18,749 nt of DNA, taken from an uncultured Bacilli bacterium (GTDB taxonomy: Bacteria; Bacillota_I; Bacilli_A; RF39; UBA660). A program made the position numbers and the translations under genes. The notes below the pieces were generated by a model that had not been told where the DNA came from, did not search any database, and saw nothing but the letters and a program-made list of their open reading frames with translations. The stretch is from the NCBI GenBank assembly GCA_934090775.1, contig CAKOKF010000014.1:1-18749 (forward strand). The letters run 5' to 3'. Of the stretch, positions 6,348-14,669 are shown in pieces (the first letter of the stretch is position 1; every line of letters starts with the position of its first letter).

Positions 6348-7769
6348 ATGAAAATGGAAGATAATGTTTTACAAGTAAGTGTTGATGATATTATACCTAA
6401 TCGTTTCCAACCACGATTAGCCTTTGATGAACAAGGATTAAAAGAGTTAGCCTCTTCAATTAAAGAACATGGTATCATTCAACCTCTTGTTTTAAGAAAA
6501 TTAGGAAGTAAATATGAAATAATTGCTGGTGAAAGACGTTATAAGGCCTCAATTATGGCTGGCCTTACTACTGTTCCTGCTGTAATTTCCAATATTGATG
6601 ATAATTCGTCAGCTGAAATCGCCCTGGTTGAAAATATTCAAAGAAGAAATTTAACACCAATCGAAGAAGCTAGAAGTTATAAAAATCTTTTAGACAAGGG
6701 ATATACTCAAGAGCAGTTGGCCCAAAAAATGGGTATTTCTCAAAGTTCTGTAGCTAATAAATTGCGTCTTCTAAATTTAGATGAAAGCGTTCAACAAGCC
6801 TTACTTGAAGGAAAAATCAGTGAAAGACATGCTAGAAGTTTATTAGTTTTAAACGATGCCGAAAAAGAAAAAGAATGGCTAAATCGTATAATCACTGAAC
6901 GCCTTACTGTTCGCCAATTAGATCAAGAGTTAAAAAAATTAAAAGAAGAAGAAAATAAGACTGATATACCATTAGTTGATTTAAGTTTCAATGCTGATAG
7001 TATTAAAAGTAACTCTTTCGATATTAATAAAAATTCCAATAAATTGCCATCGACTGATGATATTTTAAAAGATTATAGTGAAGAAAATTCTACGGATGAA
7101 ACTAATAATGATAATGGTGGTGCTTCTTTAGACAAACATAATGTTGAAATAATTGATACTTTACAAGAGCCTATTTCTAACAACAGTGATATTTTAACAA
7201 ACCCTTATGAAGTTCCAAATAAAACAACCTTCTTTGAAACTTTAGAACCTTTAGCACACGAAGATCAAGCTAAACAAGATGTCGGTAACAAAGGATATTT
7301 TTCCTTTAATTTCGATCAACCTGATAAACCAGAACCTATAAAAAAAGACTTAGAAGTTTTGGAACCCCAAACCACTTTAGACACAAACTTAACCAATGAA
7401 TTATTAGATGAACCAATTAATAGTCCTAGTTATTCTAACTCGAATTCATTAACAAACAATTTTGGTGATAATTCACTTAGCAGTTTGAATCCTAATAATA
7501 AGTTTTTTACTCCATTTAATAATAATCAAAATTTAACTACTTCAAACTTAAAAAATAATGTACCAAAACAAGAAGAAGAATTGTTTGATCCAATGAGCCT
7601 TCTAGGAGATTTAACAAATGAGACCCCTTCAAGTAATAAAGAAGATTTAGAAACAGCTAAAAAAGATATAGAAGATGTTATTAATAATCTAAAATTGCAA
7701 GGCTTTAAAGTAAATTATTCTTTTGAAAACAAAGAAAATGGCTGTAAAATTACTATCGATATTGATTAG
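6348..7769 (+). CDS. ParB/Noc-family chromosome-organising CTPase with long linker
   Basis: This is a DNA-binding clamp protein of the ParB/Spo0J/Noc family, which loads on a centromere-like site and spreads using CTP. From ATG 6348 it has 473 residues, against about 280 usually. The N-terminal ParB domain contains IIPNRFQPR (15-23), EHGIIQPLV and the CTP-binding GERR (61-64), then ENIQRRNLTPIEEA (95-108). A helix-turn-helix lies at about 119-141 (TQEQLAQKMGISQSSVANKLRLL), with ISERHARSLL after it. Residues about 205-430 are Asn/Asp/Ser/Pro-rich and look disordered. The last 40 residues resemble the C-terminal dimerisation segment. Its position after rsmG is that of Noc in Bacillus, and ITERHAR-like text also fits Noc, but the short N-terminus lacks an evident amphipathic membrane helix. 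No parA adjoins it. An in-frame ATG at 6306 is a less likely start. Confidence 0.88.
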   Translation: MKMEDNVLQVSVDDIIPNRFQPRLAFDEQGLKELASSIKEHGIIQPLVLRKLGSKYEIIAGERRYKASIMAGLTTVPAVISNIDDNSSAEIALVENIQRRNLTPIEEARSYKNLLDKGYTQEQLAQKMGISQSSVANKLRLLNLDESVQQALLEGKISERHARSLLVLNDAEKEKEWLNRIITERLTVRQLDQELKKLKEEENKTDIPLVDLSFNADSIKSNSFDINKNSNKLPSTDDILKDYSEENSTDETNNDNGGASLDKHNVEIIDTLQEPISNNSDILTNPYEVPNKTTFFETLEPLAHEDQAKQDVGNKGYFSFNFDQPDKPEPIKKDLEVLEPQTTLDTNLTNELLDEPINSPSYSNSNSLTNNFGDNSLSSLNPNNKFFTPFNNNQNLTTSNLKNNVPKQEEELFDPMSLLGDLTNETPSSNKEDLETAKKDIEDVINNLKLQGFKVNYSFENKENGCKITIDID

Positions 7770-7819
7770 AAATAATAAAATTGAATAATTAAAACAATTT
7801 ATATGAATTGTAAGATATA

Positions 7820-7844
7820 AGTGTAGTTTATACTATGCTTTTTT
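7820..7844 (+). terminator. Terminator after parB/noc
   Basis: AGTGTAGT (7820-7827) pairs with ACTATGCT (7832-7839), including two G-U pairs, with a four-base loop and a T-run to 7844. Confidence 0.65.
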
Positions 7845-7896
7845 ATTTTGTCGTTTTTTAAGAATATTTAGCATTTAATAAAAAAATTAAACTATT

Positions 7897-7927
7897 AAAA
7901 AACTTCACTATTTAGCCAAAAGTGAAG
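7897..7927 (-). terminator. Terminator after the class A PBP gene
   Basis: Read on the minus strand, CTTCACT (7927-7921) pairs with AGTGAAG (7909-7903) around an 11-base loop and is followed by six T (7902-7897). It faces the parB/noc terminator, closing the convergent gap. Confidence 0.7.
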
Positions 7928-7986
7928 CAATAATAATTATTTTAAATTAAATATTTATTGTTGAAATATAATTAAAATAATTTTAT

Positions 7987-9939
7987 TTAATTTTCCAACT
8001 TTTCTTTACTATCACCAGTTTCATTACTAACGACAATTTCACTACCTTTAACATAATAATAAACAAATGATTTGTTGACATCAGTAACATCTTTACCAGT
8101 AACAGCATCTCTAGGAATCCCTACTACATTATCAGGTTTTTCATACCAACTGTCTTTCTTGTCCTTTAAATAATCTTCAACTGTATCGACCCAAATATTC
8201 TTTCCAATTATACTATTAGAAACCTTTAATTCTCTATTATCATCATACCCATTCCAAACTAACATTAAAACATCAGGATTATATCCTATCATCCAACAAT
8301 CAGTATTAGTAGTTCCTGTTTTCATCGCGTACTTTCTACTGATTTTAGATGCTAAACTAATAATTGTTGGATTATTATAATCACGGAATGCACCATCATA
8401 AGTAGCGGTAAGTAAATTATTTAAAATATAAGTATAACTAGAATTTAGCACTTGATTACTATTATCTTTTTTCTCATACAGTATATTTCCATTAATATCC
8501 GTAACTTTACGAATAAAAGTTAAATCCTTTTTATATCCTCCACTTGCTAATGTTGTATAAGCGTTAGCAAAGTCTAACATAGATAACTCAACTGTACCTA
8601 AAGGAAGTGAAGCTATACTTGGCAATTCTTCTTTAATTCCCATTCGATGGGAAATATTTACTAATGTATCAGTTCCTAAAAATAAATGAGTTTTAACAGC
8701 ATAAATATTATCACTATAACTTAAAGCTGCAGCCATTGTTATTTCTTTATTAGCATACTTTTGGTTAAAATTTTGTGGTGAATAAGTATCGTTTTGTGAA
8801 AAAACAAAAGTAGTTTCTTGACTTAAAAATGTTGAAGATGATGTCATTCCATTTTCTAAAGCCGCATAATAAAGCAGTGGCTTCATAGTACTTCCCACTT
8901 GCCTTTTCATGGTGGATGCTCTATTATATTGACTTTTTGTATAATCTTTACCGCCAGTTAAAGCCATTATATTTCCTGTCTTAGGATCAATGACAACACT
9001 AGCAACTTGTAATTCTTCATCGGTAATGTTTTTATTAATACTCTTTTCTAACGACATTTGGATATTCTTATCAAAAGAAGTATAAATTTTTAGGCCCCCG
9101 GTATCTATTAATGAAGTTGGAATACTACTAATTCCTTCTAATTCTTTCATAACTAAATCCTGATAATACATAATGGTATTTGAATTATTTTCTGTTCTTT
9201 TGCCATATATTTCTAACTTTTCTTTAAAAAGATTATCTTTAGTAGTTTCATCAATTTTTTTATTGTTAACCATAGCGGTGGCAACAACTTTGGCCCTTTT
9301 AATAGCATTATCATAATTACTCAATGGATTATAATAACTAGGTCCTTTAGGAATACCTGATAAAATAATACTTTCTTCTAAAGTTAAATCTTTGGCATGC
9401 TTGTTAAAATAAAAACTCGCCGCATCCTCAATCCCATAATTACCTTGTCCAAAATTTATCGTGTTAATATAGCCCTCTAAAATATCATCTTTTGAATAAT
9501 GTACTTCTAGTTTCAGTGTTAACCACGCTTCTTCTAATTTGCGTTCCCAAGTTTTATCAAAGTCTAAAAATAAATTTTTTACATACTGTTGCGATATTGT
9601 TGAAGCTCCTCCTACTATCGCACCTTTTTTGACATTTAGAAATAAGGTCTTCATAATTCTTAAATAATCAAAACCATTGTGTTTATAAAAATTTTTATCT
9701 TCAGTACTGATTATAGCATCAATAAAATAAGGTGATACATCACCTAAGTCGACCCACTTCGAATTTCCACTTCCTTGAAAAACTAGTGAATTATCGTTAT
9801 CATATATGTAATATTGGCCTGTACTTTTTATATCCAGTACTGGCGAAAAATAAGCACAAATATATAAACTTATAATGCCAAAAATACCTAAAATACTGAA
9901 GATAATTCCCAGTTTTATTGTCTTTTTGATAAACTTCAT
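7987..9939 (-). CDS. Class A penicillin-binding protein (transglycosylase/transpeptidase)
   Basis: This 650-residue bifunctional enzyme polymerises and cross-links peptidoglycan outside the membrane. Residues 8-32 form one membrane anchor. The GT51 glycosyltransferase domain shows STEDKNFYKHNGFD (78-91, catalytic Glu80), GGASTISQQYVKNL (110-123) and the lipid II-site region with EEAWLTLKLE. The transpeptidase domain has the active serine in GSTMKP (Ser350), SDN (409-411) and KTGT (540-543). All catalytic motifs are intact. The start is backed by GGGTGAGG close upstream on the minus strand. It is the only minus-strand gene here and probably runs against replication if the origin lies to the left. 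Which Bacillus paralogue (PonA, PbpF, PbpG) it matches cannot be told. Confidence 0.93.
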   Translation of the reverse strand: MKFIKKTIKLGIIFSILGIFGIISLYICAYFSPVLDIKSTGQYYIYDNDNSLVFQGSGNSKWVDLGDVSPYFIDAIISTEDKNFYKHNGFDYLRIMKTLFLNVKKGAIVGGASTISQQYVKNLFLDFDKTWERKLEEAWLTLKLEVHYSKDDILEGYINTINFGQGNYGIEDAASFYFNKHAKDLTLEESIILSGIPKGPSYYNPLSNYDNAIKRAKVVATAMVNNKKIDETTKDNLFKEKLEIYGKRTENNSNTIMYYQDLVMKELEGISSIPTSLIDTGGLKIYTSFDKNIQMSLEKSINKNITDEELQVASVVIDPKTGNIMALTGGKDYTKSQYNRASTMKRQVGSTMKPLLYYAALENGMTSSSTFLSQETTFVFSQNDTYSPQNFNQKYANKEITMAAALSYSDNIYAVKTHLFLGTDTLVNISHRMGIKEELPSIASLPLGTVELSMLDFANAYTTLASGGYKKDLTFIRKVTDINGNILYEKKDNSNQVLNSSYTYILNNLLTATYDGAFRDYNNPTIISLASKISRKYAMKTGTTNTDCWMIGYNPDVLMLVWNGYDDNRELKVSNSIIGKNIWVDTVEDYLKDKKDSWYEKPDNVVGIPRDAVTGKDVTDVNKSFVYYYVKGSEIVVSNETGDSKEKLEN

Positions 9940-9981
9940 ATCCTCACCCTTTTTATTATGTAAAAAAATATTTAATTTATG

Positions 9982-10010
9982 TAGTCATTTTAAAAGACCT
10001 ATGTTATAAT
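9982..10010 (+). promoter_or_regulatory. Promoter for the ywiB-like gene
   Basis: A perfect TATAAT (10005-10010) preceded by TGT gives an extended -10 element. TAGTCA (9982-9987) is a partial -35 at 17 bases. It lies about 30 bases before the TTG start. Confidence 0.65.
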
Positions 10011-10039
10011 GTTTTAGAAAAAAACGGAGGTAATGTTTT

Positions 10040-10399
10040 TTGAATAATTTTCTAAGTTTAAAATTATACAAAAATAATGATTTATTTCTTGAAAAAAAGT
10101 CATTAAATTATGCGAAAAATGATAACAAATACGAATTCACACTTGAAGATGTTTTAAATACTATTACCATTAACAATGAAACATTAATCTTAGTTAGAGA
10201 TAACAAAGAATCCCAGTTAGAATTAACAGTTAATAAAGATGGTAATCATAAATGTAAATATTTTTTAAAAGAATTAGATGCTTATGTTGATATAATTGTT
10301 GATAGTGCAGAATTTAGTATACAAAATGATAAATTAGAGTTATATTACCAATTGGAAAGTGACGACCAGTTTACTAAATTAGAAATAAGTTTTAATTAG
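10040..10399 (+). CDS. DUF1934 (YwiB-like) small beta-barrel protein
   Basis: This 119-residue protein has alternating beta-strand-like hydrophobic patterning and no signal or membrane segment. I assign it to DUF1934/YwiB from the second half (ETLILVRDN, KCKYFLKELDAYVDIIVDSAEFSI, KLELYYQLESD, LEISF), which parallels the family's core, and from its place directly before argS as in Bacillus. It is about 20 residues shorter than typical, mostly at the N-terminus. The start is TTG 10040, nine bases after ACGGAGG. The nearer ATG (10033) opens only a four-codon frame that stops at once. Function is unknown in the family; similarity is recognised by eye only. Confidence 0.6.
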   Translation: MNNFLSLKLYKNNDLFLEKKSLNYAKNDNKYEFTLEDVLNTITINNETLILVRDNKESQLELTVNKDGNHKCKYFLKELDAYVDIIVDSAEFSIQNDKLELYYQLESDDQFTKLEISFN

Positions 10400-10415
10400 T
10401 ATCAAACCTATTTAA

Positions 10416-10442
10416 GTTTAGACTAATTAAATTAGTCTAAAC
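10416..10442. repeat. Perfect 13-bp inverted repeat before argS
   Basis: GTTTAGACTAATT (10416-10428) is exactly complementary to 10430-10442 around one central base, so as RNA it forms a stem of about 11 pairs with a five-base loop. No T-run follows on either strand. It lies 17 bases after the ywiB-like stop and 90 before argS. It may be an RNA 3' end stabiliser, a processing site or an operator. Confidence 0.7.
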
Positions 10443-10531
10443 AAATAATAATTTATAAGTAGTTACTATAAGAAAAATAATTGTTACTAGATTATTATAT
10501 TGTTTAGTTAAAGAAGAAAGGTATTAGAATT

Positions 10532-12280
10532 ATGAGTTTTATTGAAGAAGAACAAGTCTATTGGCTTAATTTAATTAAAAGTTGTGGTTTTGAAGTTGAA
10601 AGTGTTACATTAAGTCCTTCAGCAAGAAAAGAATTAGGAGACTATCAGTATAATGGAGTTATGCCTTTAGCTGGCAAAATACATAGAAACCCTCGTGAAG
10701 TAGCAAGCGTTATAGTTGATGCACTAAATAAAGACGGTAGATATGATAACGTAAATATTGCTGGCCCTGGTTTTATCAATTTTACTTTTAAAAATCAAAT
10801 TTTAGTTGATTATTTCAATCGTCTAAATAAAGATATTAATTGGAATTATTACAACAATAATAAGAAGACTATTTTCTTTGATTATGGAGGTGCCAATGTT
10901 GCCAAAGCTTTACATGTTGGTCACTTACGCTCGGCAAATATTGGAGAGGCTTTAAAAAGATTAGCCATTGCTTTAGGTAATAAAACTTATAGTGATGCTC
11001 ATTTAGGTGATTTTGGTCGTCCAATTGGTCTTGTTATGACGGAAATCAAACATAGATATCCCAAATTACCGTACTTTGATGAAAATTATACTGGTGAATA
11101 TCCAAAAAACTTACCAATTACTAATAATGATTTAATAGAAATATATCCGGTTGCTAGTACGAAAGCTAAAGAGGATGAAGCTTACTTAGAAGAAGCTCGT
11201 CAAATGACAGTTGATTTTCAAGAAGGTAAAAAAGGTTTAATGGCTTTATGGAATGCTATCATGAAAATCTCTAAAGAAGATATCAAACGTACTTATGACC
11301 GTCTTAATACAACTTTTGATATTTGGGAAGGTGAATATGATGGTAGTAAATACATTCCTGAAATGACCTCTTATCTTAATTCCTTAGGCTTAGTAGAAGA
11401 ATCAAATGGCGCTAAAGTAATTTATGTTAATGAAGAAAACGATGACCATGAAGTCCCACCAGTAATTTTAGAAAAAAGTAATGGTTCAGCTTCATACCAA
11501 ACGACTGATATGGCTTGTATTTGGGAACGTATGAAAAAATGGAATCCCGATGAAATTTGGTATTTAGCCGATGCTCGTCAATCTCTTCATTTTGAACAAG
11601 TTTTTAGGGCAGTACGTAAAGCTAAAATTGTAAGAAGCGACACTAAATTAGAGTATATTCCTTTTGGAACCATGAATGGCAGTGATGGTAAACCATTTAA
11701 AACTCGCGATGGTGGAGTTATGCGTTTAGAAGATTTGCTAAATATGGTTACTACTGAGTGTGAACGTAAAATCATGCCTAGTATTACAGGGGAAGAAAGA
11801 AATAAAATTGCCGAAATATTGGGGATTGCTACTGTAAAATATGCTGATCTTATACCATTCCGTGGTAAAGATTATAACTTTGATCCTGTAAAATTTAGTG
11901 ATCTACAAGGAAAAACTGGTCCTTACCTTCTTTACTCAACAATTAGAATGAAATCATTACTAACAAAAGCTAACGAAAGTAATATTTCTTATGAAAATTA
12001 TAATCAAATTACAACTGATATAGAAAGAGAAATAATTCTTACAACTATGACATTAAGAAGTATAATAGATAAAGCTTTTAGCACTAAGTCATTAAGTGAT
12101 ATTGCCGATTATTTATATAAAGTAACAAACCTTTATAATAATTTTTATTCTAGTAATAAAGTATTAATTGAAGAAAATAAATTAACAAGAGAATCATGGT
12201 TAACATTGACAAAGATAATTTATGAGAATAATATTAAACTATTGAATATACTAGGTATTGAAATACCTGAAAAAATGTAG
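10532..12280 (+). CDS. argS: Arginyl-tRNA synthetase
   Basis: This class I synthetase charges tRNA-Arg in the cytoplasm. Its 582 residues include the N-terminal additional domain (TLSPSARKELGDYQYN, AGPGFINF), the HIGH motif as HVGH (128-131) within GGANVAKALHVGHLRSA, a Rossmann catalytic domain with TTDMACIWERM and YLADARQSLHF, and a C-terminal DALR anticodon-binding domain beginning near YLLYSTIRMKSLL. A canonical KMSK is not seen; GSDGKPFKTRDGG occupies that place, as in many ArgRS. The start has AAGAAAGG 11 bases upstream. The rpoE gene follows after 11 bases, so the two are probably co-transcribed. Confidence 0.97.
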   Translation: MSFIEEEQVYWLNLIKSCGFEVESVTLSPSARKELGDYQYNGVMPLAGKIHRNPREVASVIVDALNKDGRYDNVNIAGPGFINFTFKNQILVDYFNRLNKDINWNYYNNNKKTIFFDYGGANVAKALHVGHLRSANIGEALKRLAIALGNKTYSDAHLGDFGRPIGLVMTEIKHRYPKLPYFDENYTGEYPKNLPITNNDLIEIYPVASTKAKEDEAYLEEARQMTVDFQEGKKGLMALWNAIMKISKEDIKRTYDRLNTTFDIWEGEYDGSKYIPEMTSYLNSLGLVEESNGAKVIYVNEENDDHEVPPVILEKSNGSASYQTTDMACIWERMKKWNPDEIWYLADARQSLHFEQVFRAVRKAKIVRSDTKLEYIPFGTMNGSDGKPFKTRDGGVMRLEDLLNMVTTECERKIMPSITGEERNKIAEILGIATVKYADLIPFRGKDYNFDPVKFSDLQGKTGPYLLYSTIRMKSLLTKANESNISYENYNQITTDIEREIILTTMTLRSIIDKAFSTKSLSDIADYLYKVTNLYNNFYSSNKVLIEENKLTRESWLTLTKIIYENNIKLLNILGIEIPEKM

Positions 12281-12291
12281 GAGGAATAAAT

Positions 12292-12732
12292 ATGAAAATT
12301 ACCGATTTATCCAAAGAAGAATTAGAATCAAAAAGTTATGATGATATTGCATATATGATATTAGAATCATCTGGCGAAAAAGTAAAAATTACTGACCTAT
12401 TTAAACAAATATGTGATTTATTAGGACTATCAAATGAAGAATATGAAGCAAAAATTGCTGACTTTTTCCAAGTTTTATCTACTGATCATCGTTTCATTAT
12501 GTTAGAAAAAGGCTTTTGGGATTTAAGAAGTCGCCACCAAGCAAAGATTATCATTGAAGATGATGAAGAAGATATTGACGGCAGTCTTGAAGATGAAGAA
12601 GAAGAAATTGAAGAAGAAAATGATAACATTTATTATGATGAAGATGAGCCAACTGACGATGATGATGATGACTTACAAGGTTTAGTAGTAGTAAATGATG
12701 ACTCGGATGAAGAAAACAGTAATTTAGATTAA
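12292..12732 (+). CDS. rpoE: RNA polymerase delta subunit
   Basis: This 146-residue subunit of Gram-positive RNA polymerase promotes recycling and promoter selectivity. The N-terminal HARE-HTH-like domain occupies about residues 1-85 (SYDDIAYMILESSGEKVKITDLFKQI, then RFIMLEKGFWDLRSRHQ). The rest is a strongly acidic, disordered tail of Glu and Asp (about 86-146), the diagnostic combination for delta. The start has AGGAGGA seven bases upstream. It follows argS closely, as in several Bacilli, although pyrG, its Bacillus neighbour, is absent here. Confidence 0.95.
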   Translation: MKITDLSKEELESKSYDDIAYMILESSGEKVKITDLFKQICDLLGLSNEEYEAKIADFFQVLSTDHRFIMLEKGFWDLRSRHQAKIIIEDDEEDIDGSLEDEEEEIEEENDNIYYDEDEPTDDDDDDLQGLVVVNDDSDEENSNLD

Positions 12733-12768
12733 TATAGATAATTTATATAATCTTAGTTTAAGAAAATG

Positions 12769-12795
12769 GCAATGTTTAAAATAATTGCTTTTTTT
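12769..12795 (+). terminator. Weak terminator after rpoE
   Basis: GCAAT (12769-12773) pairs with ATTGC (12784-12788) across a ten-base loop and is followed by seven T. The stem is short, though flanking A and T runs can extend it. The T-run overlaps the -35 region of the next promoter. Confidence 0.45.
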
Positions 12796-12813
12796 CTTCT
12801 ATTTTTATATAAT
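12785..12813 (+). promoter_or_regulatory. Promoter for prfA-prmC
   Basis: A perfect TATAAT at 12808-12813 lies 17 bases after TTGCTT (12785-12790), a half-matching -35. It is 23 bases before prfA. Confidence 0.5.
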
Positions 12814-12835
12814 TAACGAGAAAGGAAACCTTTTT

Positions 12836-13888
12836 ATGATAGAAAGATTACAAAATATTACAGCTAAATATCAAGAGTTAGTAGAAGAATTAACTCACGA
12901 AGATGTTTTACAAGATTATAATAAATTAAGAAAATTATCAAAAGAAAAAGCAGATCTTGAAGAAATAGTATTAAAATATAATGAATATCAAAAATGCGAT
13001 GAAACCATTATTGAAGCTAAAGAAATGTTAAACGCTCCTGACTTAAAAGATTTAGCCGAAGAAGAAATTGCTACTGCCACTGCTAATAAGGAAAAGTTAG
13101 AAAAAGAATTACAATTACTATTAATACCTAAAGATCCTAACGATGATAAAAATATTATCATGGAAATAAGAGGAGCCGCCGGTGGCGATGAAGCAAATAT
13201 CTTTGCTGGTGATTTATACCGTATGTATACAAGATATGCTGAAAAAAATAATTGGAAAATTGAAGTTCTTCACGAGATAGAAGGTTCTGCTGGTGGTTAT
13301 TCACAAATTGAATTTATGATTAGAGGCGAAAATGTATATTCTAAACTAAAATTTGAAAGCGGTTCTCATCGTGTTCAAAGAGTTCCTGTAACTGAAGCTG
13401 GTGGTCGTGTTCATACTTCAACTGCTACTGTTTTAGTTATGCCAGAGGTTAACGTTAATGATGTCGAAATTAAAGAAACTGACTTAAAAATTGATGTATA
13501 CCATTCTAGTGGCGCTGGTGGTCAATCCGTAAATACATCCAACTCAGCAGTTCGTATCACTCATATTCCCACGAACACTATTGTTACTTGTCAAGTAGAA
13601 CGTTCTCAATTAAAAAATAAAGAAAAAGCCATGAAAATGTTAGCAGCTAAATTACACGACGCTGCCTTAGCAGAAAAAGAGCAACAAGTTGGCGAATCAC
13701 GTAAAAAAATAGGAACCGGCGATCGTAGTGAAAAAATTAGAACTTACAACTATCCTCAAAATCGTGTTACTGATCATCGTATCAATTTCTCAATTATGGA
13801 ATTAGATCGCGTTATGGAAGGCAACTTAGATCCAATAATTGAAGCCCTAATTACTGAAGATCAAAGATTAAAATTAGCAGGAGAATAA
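12836..13888 (+). CDS. prfA: Peptide chain release factor 1
   Basis: RF1 releases the finished peptide at UAA and UAG. From ATG 12836 it has 350 residues. The N-terminal coiled helical domain is followed by the PCRF core (RGAAGGDEANIFAGDLYRMY, 112-131). The tripeptide anticodon is PVT (184-186), a P-x-T form that marks RF1 rather than RF2 (SPF). The catalytic GGQ is at 228-230 in HSSGAGGQSVNTS. The frame is open upstream to 12785, but AGAAAGGA (12819-12826) fits ATG 12836 and the family N-terminus. Its stop shares one base with the prmC start (TAATG), so translation is coupled with the methylase that modifies this GGQ. Confidence 0.96.
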   Translation: MIERLQNITAKYQELVEELTHEDVLQDYNKLRKLSKEKADLEEIVLKYNEYQKCDETIIEAKEMLNAPDLKDLAEEEIATATANKEKLEKELQLLLIPKDPNDDKNIIMEIRGAAGGDEANIFAGDLYRMYTRYAEKNNWKIEVLHEIEGSAGGYSQIEFMIRGENVYSKLKFESGSHRVQRVPVTEAGGRVHTSTATVLVMPEVNVNDVEIKETDLKIDVYHSSGAGGQSVNTSNSAVRITHIPTNTIVTCQVERSQLKNKEKAMKMLAAKLHDAALAEKEQQVGESRKKIGTGDRSEKIRTYNYPQNRVTDHRINFSIMELDRVMEGNLDPIIEALITEDQRLKLAGE

Positions 13889-14628
13889 TGATAAAAAAAG
13901 AAAGATATATTTCTAGTACTGACTATGAATTATTAAAAAAATTATATCCTAATAACATGGAAGAAATTATCGGAAAAATTAACAATGACTACCCTATTCA
14001 ATATTTAATTGGAGACGTTGATTTTTATGGATATACAATAAGGGTTGATGAACGTGCCTTAATTCCTCGTTTTGAAACAGAAGGCTTAGTAGATAATTTA
14101 CTTAAACTAATAAAAAATCAAGTAAATTACCCTACTCTTAAAATTTTAGAAATTGGAACTGGTAGTGGTTGTATCGCTGTAACTTTATCCAAAGAATTAA
14201 ATATTACAGTTGATGCTCTAGACATTTCTAAAGAAGCAATCGAATTAGCAAGTTCAAATGCTATTCTAAACCGAGCTAGTGTTAATTTTGCTCTTGGGGA
14301 TATCAAAAATTGTAGTATTAGTAAAAAATATAACGTTTTAGTTAGCAATCCACCTTATGTTAAATATGATGAGCCAGTTGATCCTGCTACTAAATATGAG
14401 CCACAAAATGCTCTATTTGCACACAATAATGGTCTCGAATTTTATGAAATAATTTTAAGACGAAGCAAAGAATTTTTGGAATCTAAAAGTATAATAGCCT
14501 TTGAAATCGGTTGTACCCAAGGTCAAGACATTACAAATATAGCAAGAAATCTTTATCCTAATGCCTATATCCAAGTAAAAAAAGACTTAGTTGGCCAAGA
14601 TAGATATATTTTCATAATTAATGAATAA
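13888..14628 (+). CDS. prmC: Release factor glutamine methyltransferase PrmC
   Basis: This SAM-dependent enzyme methylates the glutamine of the GGQ motif in RF1 and RF2. In 246 residues it shows PIQYLIGDVDFYGY (36-49), LIPRFETEGLVD (58-69), the SAM loop LEIGTGSGCIAV (87-98) and the catalytic NPPY (154-157). It is about 30-40 residues shorter than the usual 280. The loss falls in the N-terminal helical substrate-recognition domain, which is cut to about 35 residues before PIQYLIG. The start overlaps the prfA stop by one base, and AGGAGA lies just before. A terminator follows 12 bases after the stop. Confidence 0.94.
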   Translation: MIKKERYISSTDYELLKKLYPNNMEEIIGKINNDYPIQYLIGDVDFYGYTIRVDERALIPRFETEGLVDNLLKLIKNQVNYPTLKILEIGTGSGCIAVTLSKELNITVDALDISKEAIELASSNAILNRASVNFALGDIKNCSISKKYNVLVSNPPYVKYDEPVDPATKYEPQNALFAHNNGLEFYEIILRRSKEFLESKSIIAFEIGCTQGQDITNIARNLYPNAYIQVKKDLVGQDRYIFIINE

Positions 14629-14640
14629 AAAGAATAGAAG

Positions 14641-14669
14641 TCACTCAATATTAAATTGGGTGATTTTTT
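14641..14669 (+). terminator. Strong terminator between prmC and spoIIR
   Basis: TCACTCAAT (14641-14649) pairs with ATTGGGTGA (14655-14663), nine pairs with one G-U, a five-base loop and six T (14664-14669). The downstream arm GGGTGA could double as the spoIIR ribosome binding site, because the spoIIR frame resumes directly after the T-run. Confidence 0.8.

Noticed and set aside
14489..14518. GTATA followed by GG at 15 bases as a sigma-F promoter for spoIIR
   Set aside because: The -10 part matches the sigma-F pattern poorly and a strong terminator lies between it and the gene.
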